From assembly GCA_022316685.1 (NCBI GenBank), contig JAKJHU010000039.1, positions 7,745,808-7,809,807 on the forward strand: a stretch of 64,000 nt of DNA, read 5' to 3'. Source of the stretch: Progne subis subis. Its lineage: Eukaryota; Chordata; Aves; Passeriformes; Hirundinidae. Below are positions 13,001-28,000 of the stretch, piece after piece (the stretch's first letter is position 1; each line of letters begins with the position of its first letter). The position numbers and the translations under genes were made by a program. The notes under the pieces were generated by a model. The model made no database searches, was not told where the DNA came from, and saw only the letters and a program-made list of their open reading frames with translations.

Positions 13001-16000
13001 CAAAGTATCATAAATTAAAATATGGCACAGAACTGAACCAAGGTGACTTGAAAATGCCAACTTTTGAATCAGGTAACTTTTTACAATAAAGTTTTGTCTG
13101 TTTAATTTATTGCAGCCTTCTTCTCTGCACCCCTCTCTTAGGTCTGTTATAAGGAATATATGTAGGAAAGTTGGGGCATGGGGTAAATATTTTTTCATCT
13201 GAAAATCAAAATTAATTGACCTTTTTTTTTGAAGGAGCTCTGAATGTTTTTATCTTAAGGAAAATACTCCAAAGAAGAAAAAAAAAAAGGCTATCCTACT
13301 GCTTTTCTGGAGTGCATCTGATTTTGCAGTTGTAAATATCAAGTTGATAATACCAGTTTTGCTCTTCAAAGTATTGCAGATGGAGGAAAGCATTTCTCCT
13401 AACAATGCTGGGCTCTTTAATAAGTAGAATTGCATTTGACTTCTTTTGAAATGTTTGTCTTTGGGAAGCCTTTTGGCCTATATTTATATAGTGTGCCTTA
13501 AAATTGTGGTCTGCAGATTTGTATGCTACCCCCTCCCCTTTCCCCCCACCCTTCTGGTTTACAAGTACCTCATTGTTACTCAGTTAAAACGAGAGATCAT
13601 GACGCATATTTCTGGCTTGATGGGAATTTTTGTTTGTGTCTAAAAGCAATGTAACTTAGATGTTAACTATGACACCGTGTCTTTCAGAAGATACCAAAGA
13701 TACCGAGGTTCCTGCAGTACCTCAGAATAGCCAATTGACCTGGAAGCAAGGCAGACAGTTACTGCGACAGTAAGTAGCAGTGTTGGGTATTGGTGTATTC
13801 ATACTTCTCCTTGCAGTTTGAGGAACTCTGTGAAACAGAGTAACTGAAGTGGGCAAATAGTTTGTTCTTCAGAACCTCGGAGTCCTGAGCTTTAAGCAGT
13901 ACTGAGTGAGATTTTCCATATGAGATAGGTAGCAAAACTTATTTTTCCTTAAATGATACAGCAGTGGCATTCATTTTTAACAGTGAATACTAAGTTTCCT
14001 ATTTCATCAAATATTCTTTCCTCTTTCTTTCTCCTTTTGACCTGTCTAGGTATCTTCAGGAAGTAGGTTATACAGATACAATATTGGATGTACGCTCCCA
14101 GCGGGTAAGGTCTTTGCTTGGGCTCTCCAATTCAGAACCGAATGGTTCAGTAGAGACAAAGAATTTAGAACAGATCCTGAATGGGGGTGAATCTCCTTCA
14201 TCAAAACAAAAGGGACAGGAAATCAAAAGGTAAGTGAAGAGATAAGAAAGCATAAAGTTTGTTTTGCTTAGTCATTGATCTGTAGTGGTCACACTGAACT
14301 TTCAGCTGGAGAGTCTGTGAACAACTGTGAGTGTAGCTGACCACAAATGATTATGTAATTAAGTAAAATTGGTTATACGTGAGAACTTATTACATACATA
14401 CCTGTGTATTATACTGTATGGTATACAGGAAAATTGTCTGTTGATGTGGAATTATGTAATATAATCACTTTGTTAGTTTAAGGAAAGAATCTGTTGAGTG
14501 ATGCTTTTGTAGTGAGGACTTAAGCAGATGTAGAAACTTCTTCATTCAGCCATTTCTTATTTTGCTGGTTTTAAAGCTCTTAAGCTGTCAGATGGCAATT
14601 TTGTTTAATCTGGTTAATCTTCTACATCTCTTCAGCAAATAAAATGAATTCTCTCATACTGTTTTTGTTTATATAGGAATTCTGGTGATGTTCTTGAAAC
14701 ATTCAATTTCTTAGAAAATGCGGATGATAGTGATGAGGAAGAGGAGAATGACATGATAGAAGATATTGCAGAAGGAAAAGAAAAGCATCGGATAAATAAG
14801 AAACACAAAGTAAAAGATTTTTTTTATAATAGATCTGAAATTCCCTTTAAAAAAAGAATTTTTTCTCCAGAGGTGATATAAATATGCAGTGTCAGTGTTT
14901 GAACTTCTGATATCTGAATGGTTTATACGCAGATGCATTACTAATAAATTTGGTGGTTTACTTAATACATTACATTGCAAACTTCAAAACAAGTAACCAA
15001 GCAGTTTGTAATTATGAATTAAGTGATGAATTGGCCATTTCACCGCCTCTGCATACTTTGAGTCCCTTTATATGGCAAATTTAGCGCAACTTGTGCTAAA
15101 ATTTGTGCATCCTTTCTGAATTTTGAAGAAGGTAGAAACAATTCCTCAGAGGAAATGAAGTTATGTAATGTGAAAAAAATTGCTTCCATATCAAATACAT
15201 GTTTTATTCTTCCTTTTAGGCATCTTTTTACTAAATATATCAAAAACCTAGCAGAGAATTGTCTCAACCTTTTGTTTAAGGTTCTATTAGTTGTGTTCTG
15301 TTTGTGTCTAGTTTTCCATTCTGTGGGCAACTTTCTAGGTAGGATAGACAGTGTTTACCTGTCCCATTTTAATTCTTTCTGCTGTAATGAATCTCCATCT
15401 TAGGGGTTTCTTTATTTAGAGATACTGATTTATGAATATTGCACTAACAGTTTTGTTACTTTTTGCTCAGAACAGTATTCTGTAGCATGATGACCCTCTG
15501 GCTGCATTGGATTTTCCTAAATAGTTGGCAGTATGAGCTTGGCTTGAAGCAAGTTGTAAATTTCCCATAGTGATTTGTCAGGAAGGGGTTTTCACCATAC
15601 CTTGGACTTCTGGTAAAGAGATTAGTCAAGCATTGAGTTGAATCCCCTTTTTTCTATAAAAAGTCTGATAAAAAGACAATCAAGTAATCTCTAAGCATAT
15701 ATGAAGATCTTACACTCACTTTTTGACTTTTGACAAAGCTTGGGGCTTTTTTCTATAGAAAGCAAAAGGATCATTTATAGTTGTTTTTATAAAAATTATC
15801 TCTTTCTGAAAATGTAAGAACATTGTGCAGATAAGCTCACATGGAAAATTTCTTTACCTGAAGAATGAAATAAAACTTTTCACTGATGCCTTAGTAGAGG
15901 GTTTATTTGTTTTGTTTAAGGTGAAGTTATGGTTAGAAATAGTAAAAATACAGTTTTCTTAAAATGCTCTGTCTTCCAAGCTTATGCTTTACACTGAAAT

Positions 16001-19000
16001 AGAACTGGAAAGCAAAAAGAAAGAGGCTTCTGGACCAGTAGAAAGCATAGTTTGTAAGCTTTCTCTGCAGAGCTATTGATAGGGCAAGAAAATCAACAAA
16101 GTTTTCTAATTGTTATGCATTAAATAAAAAACCTGAAGACTGGGGTATATGAGATTGTGAAAGCTTGTGTCAGTGTTTTTATTTCCCAGTGTTCACTAGA
16201 CTGCACTGCTCTCCTTTGCTTTGATAAGCCAACTGAGATCTAAGGGGTTTTTTCCTGCATTTTAAATTGAAAAATGTTTTCCCCTGAAACAGATTACTCA
16301 GTGAGAATAGTCTCTAGATCTTCTAACCTAAATGACTAGAAAATCTGTTTGTGATTCAAATGCAGGAAAATATTTATCTTCTTGCAGATTGGTAATGAAG
16401 GTTTAGCTGCTGACCTTCCAGATGACCCTGATACTGAAGAAGCTTTGAAAGAATTTGACTTTTTAGTGACAGCTGAAGATGGTGAGGGAGCTGGAGAAGC
16501 TCGAAGTTCAGGAGATGGAACAGAGTGGGGTAAGACACTAATAAAAGCATTTAAAAATAAGGGAATACTTATTCATGATAGTTCCTAAGAGTTTTGTAAT
16601 ACCCACTGAAATGGTGTGGATGTGTGGATGAATGTGATGATCAAACGTTGATGCTTAGAAAACTGATAAATTGTATTGTGAAACATTCATATATATATGT
16701 GTGTGCATATATATATATGTGTGTTGTTGTAGGTGATGCAAGTACAATTGTAGTTACATTTGTTTCAGGTTTTGTTTTCGCTTTCAAAACTAAGAGAAGA
16801 ATATTTTCTTTCTTAGATAAGAAAGGCTAGGATTCTGAGTGTTTTTATACCTGGATTAAATTATCTTTCAAATACAGCAGTTTTTTTTTTTTTCCCCTGT
16901 TTCTTATCAGGGCCTTCATACTTCTTGTGCCTAAGTTAAATTAATTTCTTTGGTGTACTTGAAAAATGGACAATTAGTTCTTCTATTTTTCTGACTGAGA
17001 TTTTTATATGTTATTGCTAATATAGCTTAGATTCGTAAAATAAAAAAAACCCAAACCCATTTCTAATAGCTCAACTTTTTATTAGTAATTTGATGTGAAA
17101 CAATATGCTAAGTCAGTAACTTCTGCAACCTACATGCTTCAAAAGAGGAGGTTGAAAGGAGAAAATTTGTATAAGGAAAATAGTAGTGACCCGAGTAATT
17201 GATATCTGCCTTTAAATGGGAAATTGACTATCTTCATTTCTGAACTTAGATAGAAACAATTTTGTAGTTATATACTGCAGGTCGTAAATCCTAAGCACCA
17301 GACTGCCATTAGATCATGTTTTTTGAGCATTTTATATCATTGTGACAATGAAGTCATACTTTAATAAACATCCCACTGAGCAAAGAAAATACAAAGATTT
17401 ACAAAAATTTAAGTAATGACACATCTTCCAGGACAATAATCCAGTCTTGCTTTTGAAGGTACCAAGGATTAGAAAGCATTCTTTCCTAAAACCTATTATA
17501 AAAGGTTTAGTCACCTTTATTTTTAAAACTCGGTCTTATTTCTAGTTGGAAGATGAAGCTGAACAAGCTCTTACCTTTAGTTTTGGTAATAACTGTCTAT
17601 TTTTGTAGCATTTTAATTGCTTGCTGTTGTTCTCTTTTGAAGTTGATGTTATTTGAACAGTTTCTTGATGATCTTTTCATTTAGGCACACAGGCAGGTCT
17701 CTTGGATGTTAGGTGTCTCATAGAACCAGAAGCAAGTGTTTTTGACTTTGCTTGCAACATCCTTTCAAATACATAGTGTTGTCAAAAGTTGTGATTCTAG
17801 TGTTGGTCTTATTGTTGTATACAAAAGGCAAGATAGTTTGATGCTGTAATTCATGCAGTTAAAGATGTATCCATGGCAGACTGCTGAAACCTACTGTGTC
17901 GAACTAGCTTGTCCTTTGAAATTCCTAGTCGTTGTTTCCAAAGATTACTTTCCAGTGTGTTCTATGTCTGGCATTTTCTCAACTAGTTACCCAGTTTTGA
18001 AGTCTGTTTTAAAAATTGAATTGACCCACTGTGCTTTTCATAGAGCTATTTGAATGTTCTTTACTACAGTTTTAATGAACCCATAGCAAACTGAGGCTGA
18101 GCATTTTAGGAGTTTGTGCACACTTGTGACAATTAATTTAACTACAGCAATGCCATTGCTATCAAAAAACTCCTATCTGAGACAAGAAAGTGACAAGGAA
18201 GAAATAAAACATAGACCTAGTTTCATCTTTCAAAGTATGTTCTCAGTTTTGCCATATGAAGACAATTTTCATAACTTTTTTGTATATTTTGTAGCTTACT
18301 ATTTAAATCAGTCAAAGACATGCCTACAGCTGTAGTAGCAATATTTTTTTCACAACATGTCACTGATTTTAGTATAGATGTTCTTTCCTTAAATGGGCAT
18401 TTAAGGATACAGTCCATCAGATATTTGGGTTGTGTTACTTTTTAAAGATCAGTGTAAATATGATAAGACTTCTTGTTAATGATCACAAATAACATTTTAA
18501 GTACTGTCCCACTTAAATGCTTTCTTAAGTAAAATAATACACTGTCTAAACTAATTTATTTTAGCCTATCATGTTATTTTGAAGTCTGTGAACTTTCTTC
18601 AAGTATCCAGGTCCATCCAGTTAGTTATTTTGAGGGGAAACTTAATTTAAATGAATATATATACTATTACTTCCTAAGCAATTGCATCAATCATGAACTT
18701 CAATATTTTAGTTAAAATTCAAATTTTTCTTCATAATGTAGTAGTTGGTCTGTTCTGTTTTCATAGATTTTTTTTTTCTTCCTCCTTTAGTTTTCCTATC
18801 ATTAGCTTCCTTCTATCACTTCTTACTTTTGCAAACATTTAAGCATTCTGAAACAAAAGTAATATTTACATCTCTAATTAGTTATAGTGCTTTTATTTAG
18901 TATCTGGAAAACATCTGATGTTTAGGCTCTAAATATGTTGCCTAGTCTTGCTTTAGTAATTTTTACTGTACTTAATTGCTAATTACTAATCTCTAGGTCC

Positions 19001-22000
19001 AACTTTAAATATCCTAAAATATTTCAGCATCAAATTTGATAGTTATATTTTTGCTGTTGAAGGCTTCTTCAAACCTGTCAATGAGTGTTGTGAAGTTTGG
19101 ATTGCCTTTTTTTCTTCTCTATTTTGGCTTTTTATGAACAAATTCTTTTTTTATGTGCCTTAGTAAACATACTTTGAGTGTTAAATTTAATTCCAAACGT
19201 GATTTAAAGTGTCTTGTCTTGCAACATATTTTACTTAGGAACAGCTTATATTCAAAATAGTGAAAGATGAGCAAGTTCAAGCAGTGTTAAATGAAGAATC
19301 AAAGTATGTGACATACTAAAAAAAGAATGTACAGTTTCAGATTAAAAAAAAATAAATTCCTTGTGGTGATTTAATATCAAGAAAAAAATACTTAAGTATA
19401 CAACTTAAGTTTGTTTAAGCAAACAGCAATATATATATTTTGCTATATATTGTGCTACATGTTGAAGACTTAAGATATTATATAGTCTCTTTAGTCTGCT
19501 TATGGTTTCATGTGTTCATCACTGGATTTCTCTTCCCCATGAAACACAGAAGTTCTCTTTACAGATGGACCATGAGTCAGTGAATGACTGACTGCCCAGA
19601 ATTCTGGGTGGCAGAGTGTGACCAAAATTCAGTCTCTTGGGTCATCTTCAAAACAATTAAAAAATAGAAAAAATAAAAGCCGGCCTTTCTCCACTCAGTT
19701 ATCCTGGTGAGTGGACATCCTGGGTCCCCTGTGCTGTCCTGTATCAATTTAGTGCAGGGAAGGTCACTGTTGAGGGCAGTTGCAGAGGTCTTCTAGTTAC
19801 ATGGCTCTGTTCTGAAATGGCCTAATATATGTAGGCAAGCTGGAGAGAAACACTGTTGGGTTTTCCTAAAAATCTTGTTTGAAATTCATTTCACAGCCTA
19901 CCCAGATAATCTGAGTTTGTGTTTTTGTCTAGTTTTCTATTTACAGCCTACATTTTGCAGCCAACAGTGTTGGTTTTGAATATTTATGTTTGCAGTCTTG
20001 AGCTTTTCCTGGTTTTTGTTGACTGAATGAGCCCAGTTCCTTCAAATTCTTTGTCTTGATATTTAATGCCCTGTTTGTTTTGCACTCTACAGATGTTTTC
20101 TAAACTTCCAGTGTAGAACACAGACCGAACATGTTACTTCGATTTTGTCATTACTGTCCTGATTTAATGCACTGCACCTTTTAAAATATACCAAAATGAC
20201 ATTTTTAGAATAGCATTGCATTGATGTTACATGGGGTTATCTTCTGGTTCAGTTTAATTCCCTGATCCTTCTCTGCAATGCTGCAACCTAGCTGATTATT
20301 TTCATTTTATTAATAGTGCTTTGGAAATTTTATTAGTTAGCTTTCATTAGTTTTTAATGGAATTTTCTTTTAATTGAGTTTTAGCAGTTTTGAATTTTTT
20401 TTCTTCTTTGATTGGGCGTGTTCTCTGACTTACCTTTCTATGCTTCTTGTGTTTCCTGAGTAATCACTCTTCCTCTCTATCAGTGCTTAGGGCCAGTGAT
20501 CAGAAAGATTGAGGTCTTTGTGTTTGCAGCTTGGTAGATGTAGCTGTAGTTTGGTGTAGGATGTCATTGTTCCCGTCTCATCACCAGAGTTCTTTGTGGC
20601 ACTCTGCCGTTATGCTCTCGTTTCATGTTTCACCACCCTTGCCATCTCTGTATTCCACCTCTTTGATCAGCATTGTCACTGAATGATGGGAGATGCATCA
20701 GTATCCTAGGATAGCTCTCTGCTCATCCGTTGTCATGTTTTGTCATGAAGCATGTACTTGGAATAACTCCTATTGTTTTTATTCTAAATGCATGTTACTT
20801 TGTTTCTGCTGTGTATGACTCCCCTTATGCACTTTCATGATTATAATGGTTATAACTTCAAAAATGGGTGCAGTCATATTGTAAGCATGATTGGAAGTTG
20901 GGAACTGAGGAACTAAGTCTTGGAGTTTTATGCCTAAATAATTTGTGAGTATAAAGCTTAACTGGCACATCAACCACGTTTGGTTGCTGCCTGGTTTCCT
21001 ACTAGCAAAAGTACTTCTGCAAATGTTATGTTTGCCTTGTCTTAGAAACAGCTTTATCTTTTTAATAATTCTGAGTTTCCAGAAATGATTGAGATAGATA
21101 GTTCAGAAAAGCGGAGACCTGACTTTCATAAAGAATTAATTAACTCTGCAATATTTGTCATACAGAAGAACATTCATCTTCTGAAACTACTGTGCAATGT
21201 TATAGTTCTGCTAATTATGATTTAATTTCTGGAATGCAGTGGGATGTCCAGCTGTGCAAATTACTTTTCTTCATCTTTATATGAAAAACTGTATTTATAG
21301 ACTTGTTTCTCTGGTTATATGTAGGACCAAGGTTTCTTTCTTGTGCATGTAGAATGAATGCGAAAGGATGCATGGTGGTCTTCTTGAATAAACTGGCACT
21401 GACTTACTCAGCTTGCATTTTCATGAGAGATATAGCATGAATGCTTTTATTTGCTTATTCAACACTGGCTGATTAATTTCTTAACACTGTCTTTCTAAAG
21501 ATGCAGTAATTGTTTCTGAACACCAATGAGTTTTTGTGTATTTTGAAGTATCTAACATAAACAGTTACTTATGAAGCTTAATTTGTTTGCTCCTTGGTAA
21601 CAAATTAACGTACAACTTTCATATATGTAACTGATAATATACAGTGCCTTGGAAAACTGTATGAAATGAAACTTGGTCTTTATAAACTTAAAACTGAGAC
21701 TGCACCTTTAAAATAAAGATTTATTAATAACTTTTATTAATGCTCTTATACAGCTATGACAGTAAATCACCAACAGCTTGCATTGCCAACTGCTGATTAT
21801 TTTTCTTTCAATAATATGCTGCATGTAGACAAAGATGACCTGTCCCCAACTGCTGAGGTTTGGGATGTAGACCAGGGACTAATAAGTAAACTGAAGGAAC
21901 AGTACAAGAAGGAACGAAAGGGGAAGAAAGGGGTAAAGAGTAAGTGCAGATTCTGAATCTTGTAATGCAACACTTTTTTGCCTATCTATATACAAGACAT

Positions 22001-25000
22001 TTTTTCTCACAAGTTCTGTTTGTTGGTTTTTGGTTTTTTTTTCCATTAAGCATCATTTTCTGTAATGGGGGCAACCAACTTTAACTTTCTACCTGTTGAA
22101 TGTGAATATGTCAAAACTTCTGATAGCCATTTCATAAATGAGAAATATTAAAAAGACAAAAATTGAAGGTTTTAAAAAGGTAAAGAGAACTAAATGCATA
22201 GGAATGTTCGTGTAAAAATACTGAACCACTTGCATTTTGAGGACATTCCTAGTCTGAGAAGTTTTCTGAACGATTAAACTTCATCTACCTTAAAGTATAA
22301 TACTGTGATACTGTAATGGGTTTGGTGGTTTTTGGGCTTTTTCTGGGGGTGGTGGGGTGGATTTTTTATTTGCTTTTTGGTGTGTGGTGGTGTTTTTTAA
22401 TGTGAGCTTGAGTCAGTCTGTAATTGCTACTTAAGGGCTTGTAATTATTGTTACAGCCTCAGGCATAGGGAATTAGGGCATACCTGTAATGTAAATACGA
22501 ACTTTTTTGTGGCTTTGTTTAAGAGATCATCTTTATTTTATAATGCCCTTACTTTTCTGTGCATTTAACATTTTATTTGATATCCCTTTACTCTCTGAGT
22601 TTTCTGACCAGTTAACCTATTTTTAACTATGTAGTTTAAACCAAACTTTAGGGTTGAACTGCCTGATAAAAATGCTTTTGGAAATTGTTATCAACTATAC
22701 AAAGTTCTTAGTGCATAAAGTGGTATTAAATCTGTCATCATAGAATGGTTTGTCTTGGAAGGGATATTAAAGATCATCTAATTCCAACCCTCCTGCCATG
22801 GGTGGAGCCCCATCTAATGTGTCCTTGAACACTTCAGGGATGGAGCATCCACATTTTCTCTCAGCTCCTGTTTCAGTGCCTCACCACACTTACAGTAAAG
22901 AATTTCTTCTAATATCCAATCTAAACCTACCTTTTTAGTTTAAATCCATTCTGTACTTCTGCAGTCACTCCAGCAGGTCCTTGTCCTTCCTGTGCTGGCA
23001 CCCAGAGCTGGATGCAGCCCTGCAGGTGGGGTCTCAGCAGAGCAGAGCAGAGGGGCAGAATCCCCTCCCTCCCCTGCTGCCCACCCTGCTCTGGATGCAG
23101 CCCAGGACACGTTTGGCTCTCTGGGCTGGGAGTGCCCATGGCTGGGTCATGTCCAGCCTCTCACCCAGCAGCACCCCCAGGTCCCTCTGGGCAGGGCAGC
23201 TCTCCATCTGTTCATCCCCAGCCTGTGCTGTACAGGGGACTGCTCCAAGCCAGGTGCAGCACCAGAGCTTCGTCTTGTTAAAACTCTTGACATTTCCATG
23301 GAGCTGCTCTTGGAACTTGTCCAGGTCCCTCTGAATGGCATCAATTGTTGCTTTAGAGAAGCTCCCATGATTGCTATGCTTTTATTTTGGAAGTATTTTT
23401 TAACATTTTCTGGAGATAACTAGTAAAAGAAACTTTTCCTCAGTTTCAAAACTTATATGGGTATATGCTAACTAAATTACATGATAATTAAAATATAACA
23501 CTTCCTGAAGAGCTCTGTAATTATTAAGATTTGAATTTATTTGTAATGCTTAACATTTACTTGTTATGTGTTGCTTACATTTAGTTAGTGCATGTTGGTT
23601 GTTTTTTCAGCATTTTTGCATGACTCTTGCACACACATTAACTTAAAAGCTTGGACAAAGCAAAGATTTTCACCTAGTCTTTGCTTTAATGAGAGCCTAC
23701 AGTAGTCATCTGCATGTTAATGTGTATCAGCATTTAATATGTAAATCAGCAGTTGACATCAAATTCACATCAAGTATTCCCGTAGGATTAGAAATTTATT
23801 TTTAATATCAAAATGGACTTTTTGTATTTGAAATTTTCGTACTAAATTCTTTACATTTTAAACATTTTGAACCGTAGTGGCTGAAAAGTAACAAAGTTTT
23901 CTTTATCTAAAGGAATTTTGAAATCTTTGGTTCATAGAAGACAGTATTTAGGAGACAACTGTGTGTGACAGTGCTGGGAAGTGACATAAGTCATTGTTCA
24001 GTATTTTGAGTTTTATGTTTGAATCTTCCTTTGGGAAACCCTGAACATAGAGTCTTACTAGGTGGTTTGTGAGATTCTTTGGTTGTCACTTTCATGATAG
24101 TTTCGGATTAAAAATTAGCCTCTACATTACTGGGGTAATTGGATGAGAGAACTACACATGCAGAGTAAAAGTACGCATCCAAGGTTAGGCAGATTTATTC
24201 AAATACAATTTTGTAGACTTTTTTTTTTCCCCAGCTTTTTAACATTCTGAAGCTGAAAATAATGTTGAAGGCTTTTTTTATTCCTTCTGCTCATATCTGG
24301 TCATTTGGGAACTTCATTCTGAATACATCTCTCTTCCTTTGCTCTTCAGTGTTTTGACTTCTACCAGAATTTGTTTGGAGTACCATCAGAACCTATCTGC
24401 GTCATAGTATATATAATCATAAACATGAACAAATGTGCATTAAATGTCATCTCTTGCAATACTTTGAAGACAGCATAATAGGACAGACATTCTGATGGGT
24501 TCTTTATTGGATATGCATCTGGTATCTGCCATAATCTGTATTTACACTGTAGCATAACTGGGCAGACACAGTCCTGTCCCCAGGTATGCAAACTTTCATT
24601 CCACATGAAAATAAGTGAACAGAAGTATATCTGATTCTATATTGATACTTCTCTAGTCTCTATCCCTATGTTTTCTTTGATGTGGAATGCCTTAATTAAG
24701 GTCATCTTTTGTCAGCACATATGTTTTCATGAAGTAATACTCTTGTTTGCTGGGGAGAGTGTCTGTCCAGGTAGTCACCATGTTATTTGAAAATACTGCC
24801 TTCTTATGGAAGGATCTTTAAAAATACCCCACCAGATCAATGACAAAAATCCACCACTCCGTACTTTGATTTCCTTTACAATGTCAGCTGTAAAATAATG
24901 CAAAATCTGTTCATTGAAGAGTTCTTGTCTTAACCCCAGAAGCAGAGAAACAAACCACACCTATCCTGGACTTACCGTAATACATAGATAAGGAGTTAGA

Positions 25001-28000
25001 TTTGATTTCTACAAAAGCAGGCTTCTCTTTTCAGTAATATGCTGAATTTAAGGTCTATTTCTTGCCCAACTTTGATAAGATCAATTTTGGCATGTAAGTC
25101 AGGGGATGACTGTTTTTCAGATGTAGCCTGTCACCTTTGCAGGGTATAAAAGTGGAGGTTTTGTATATCTCATTTCATTCTATCAGGTCAGCATAATGTG
25201 TTCTCAGTTTGAAAGTTTTCACATCTTGTATAAATATGTATATATCACTGTTGAAATGAAAATAGTTTTACTGTTTTTCCTTAGCTTTTTGCACTTTTTA
25301 AACTTTTCTGCTCTTTTCCTTCAGTTTAATTTTTCAGTACTTACAAAACAGTATCTGTTCCATTCGCTTTCCTTCCCTTGATTTCTGGAAATAATGTAAT
25401 AGTTGATAGGAGTGAAAACAGATCTGAATTTTACCATCTTCATTACTGTCACCTGTTCTTGATCTATAAGAATCTCTGTGTTATATTCAGACTTGGTCTC
25501 TACTTAAGGATTCTCAGACTACAACTTTTCATTACTAAATATTCAGTTATCTTCTTTGGTTTTGACCTGAAGGACAGTACACTGAGATGGTACTGTAACT
25601 TTTGCTTCTGTTCATACCAGGTCTATCAAATTTTTTTTGTCGGTGTCTTTTTTTGAGGGTAAAAAGGTCATCCCATTTTGTGCCTTGAACGTAGTTACTT
25701 ATGCAGAGATGGCACATTCTTTTCTTAAGAAATCTCCTTGTAACATTTACAATACTTGAACAGTTATGTGAAGGTGCACTTGCACTTACTTGAAAGCAGA
25801 AACTTGTGCAGTCTTCTGTAGCGGTGGCACAGTCTTGAATATTGACATATTTTTCAGCATGAAATGCACAGAAGTTGTTCGGAACAGCAGCTGCTCCTTT
25901 GTAAACTGTCTCACTATTATATGATGATTAAGGACTGTTCTGAGGTTATGCCTGAAGGACAAGAAGTGCCCAAAACATACTGAAAAATGCTAAAAGGCAA
26001 GGCTGTTAGTCCCCTAATTAGTGACAAACTAAATGAATGACTGCTTAAAGGTAGCAGAGCAGAGGGGCTGCTTTTAGTTTCTTTTGAGTATGCTTCTAGA
26101 CAAACCTTCTAATGCTTTATGTGTTTGGCATGAAAGCACCTTGGGAAGATGCTTTCACTTCAGATAGATTAGGAGTTTATAAGCCATTTTTGGCATTTTG
26201 CATCAACGTGTTGAACAGTTCATGCATATCAACGTGGAGAAGACAAAGGGTGTTTTCTCTTCTGGAAAGCAAAGTGTTTGTTAAAGTAAACAGTTCAGGG
26301 TCCCAGTCATGAATTTTATCCTATCATTTTATTGATCGCTCTATAGTATCTTCAAGAATCTATCTGCTGCTGATCACAGTAGGTGCCTGGCTGATGGCCG
26401 ATCGGAATAAAGACAAAGACGAGCTTTGTGCTCTCTTTAGCGTAGAGATGTGGCCATTTAAAGAGTGACTCTTCTTATGTGAGATCTCACCTGCTGGCTG
26501 TAGTATTAAGTCCTATACTTTAGAAATTAAATCCTTTCACTATAGTGCTTGTTAGAAAAAAAGAATGTTGGTTCAAAAGAAATTTCTCATTGTTATTTTA
26601 CATTCACTTCATTAGCTGGGGTCACAGGTTTCTAGACATACTTCTACAGGAGAGTGAAACGAAACGTAACTGCTCGAGTGATCAGTTGTATGAGGAAAAC
26701 TTTTGGAAGCCAGTTTTATTCTCAAATTGCTTTGTATATTTAACTAGAATACTAACTGTTCCATAAAGGAAAGAAAAAACCACCAAAACCAGAAAAACCA
26801 TAAATATTTATGTTTTATTACTTGGCAAAATGAGAATGTTTTGCAAATATTAATGAGAATAGTTATATAGCATCCTTTTAGGGATATGTGAGGTATACTT
26901 GTTATAATTCTTCAATATATTTTTTGTTGTCTCTCTGGAGGGAATTCTCCATTATCTTTAGGGAATTCTATTATTCATGGACGCTTATTTTTGAACACAT
27001 TGATCCAGTAAGATCTGAAATGATCAGATACTTTTTGAAAGAGTATATTTTAGTGTTTAACTGTTTGAATGAATGGTTCTGATTTTGATAAGTCATCCGT
27101 AATCGTAGTATTTTCATTCTACTTTTTTGAGAGTAGAGGCTTTGGTATAGTTTCAATTTCTTTAATAAATGTGAGACATGTCACCTCAGAATAAGGACTT
27201 GTTCACCAGTGCTTCCTTTACTAAATGGTCTGCAATATCTCTGCTTGCAGTCTCAGGAAGGGCTGTTTTATTGGTTAAAATTGGGTTATGTCTTTCATCA
27301 TTATGGATTGTTTTCTTTAAAGAGGTTCTCTCACTGAAATACACTTTATGATTAAAGCTTTGACTTTCTGATGCGGAAACTATAAAGGTGAAAGCGGGAA
27401 TGGATTTAATAGTTTAAAGATATTTTAAATTATACTATTTTTGTTTGCTAATGCCTACATATTAATTAAATGTATATATAATTCAGAATGCTTTATTTCT
27501 GGAAGCTTGCTTTTATAATAATTATATATCTACAGTTTCATACAGTGGTGGAAGCAATCTTGCTTCTGTGTTTAACAAACACTTCATACAATTTAAATAC
27601 CATTCAAAGCAGGGAAAGTTAATTGTTCGTTGCACCCCCATTATGAGTTGTCTGTACTTTTGCTCTCATTTTTAAGCTTATTTTTAATTTGCACTCTGTT
27701 TTTTAATGTTAAACTGTTTAGTATAGTTAAAGTTGTGTAATATTATTAGAAAATGTTGAATTCATACGTTTTTTGTTTAATAGTGAATGTTCTCTTAGTA
27801 TTTGGCTTGACTTTTCAGTAGGGCTGTAAGATGATATTTTTTTCTTTTTCCTACAGGAAATTGTAGAATAGATCTGCAGAACACAAAGGAGTTATTCTTT
27901 GATTCAGTGAATTAAAGTTGTTTGCATGTAGTTTTCAAATTTTGATGTATTAACTCCTGCTTTTGATTTCCAAAGTATTACTAAACGAAAGCAAAGCACT

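Noticed and set aside
21754..21828. Treating the 75-nt 5' extension as part of the main exon 8
   Set aside because: The mammalian junction TEW-DKDD and the 84-residue cassette size point to the acceptor at 21828. The extension is kept only as a possible alternative.
22981..23423. 117- and 143-codon plus-strand ORFs in intron 8
   Set aside because: Antisense to a 5'-truncated CR1; no splice context and no domain.
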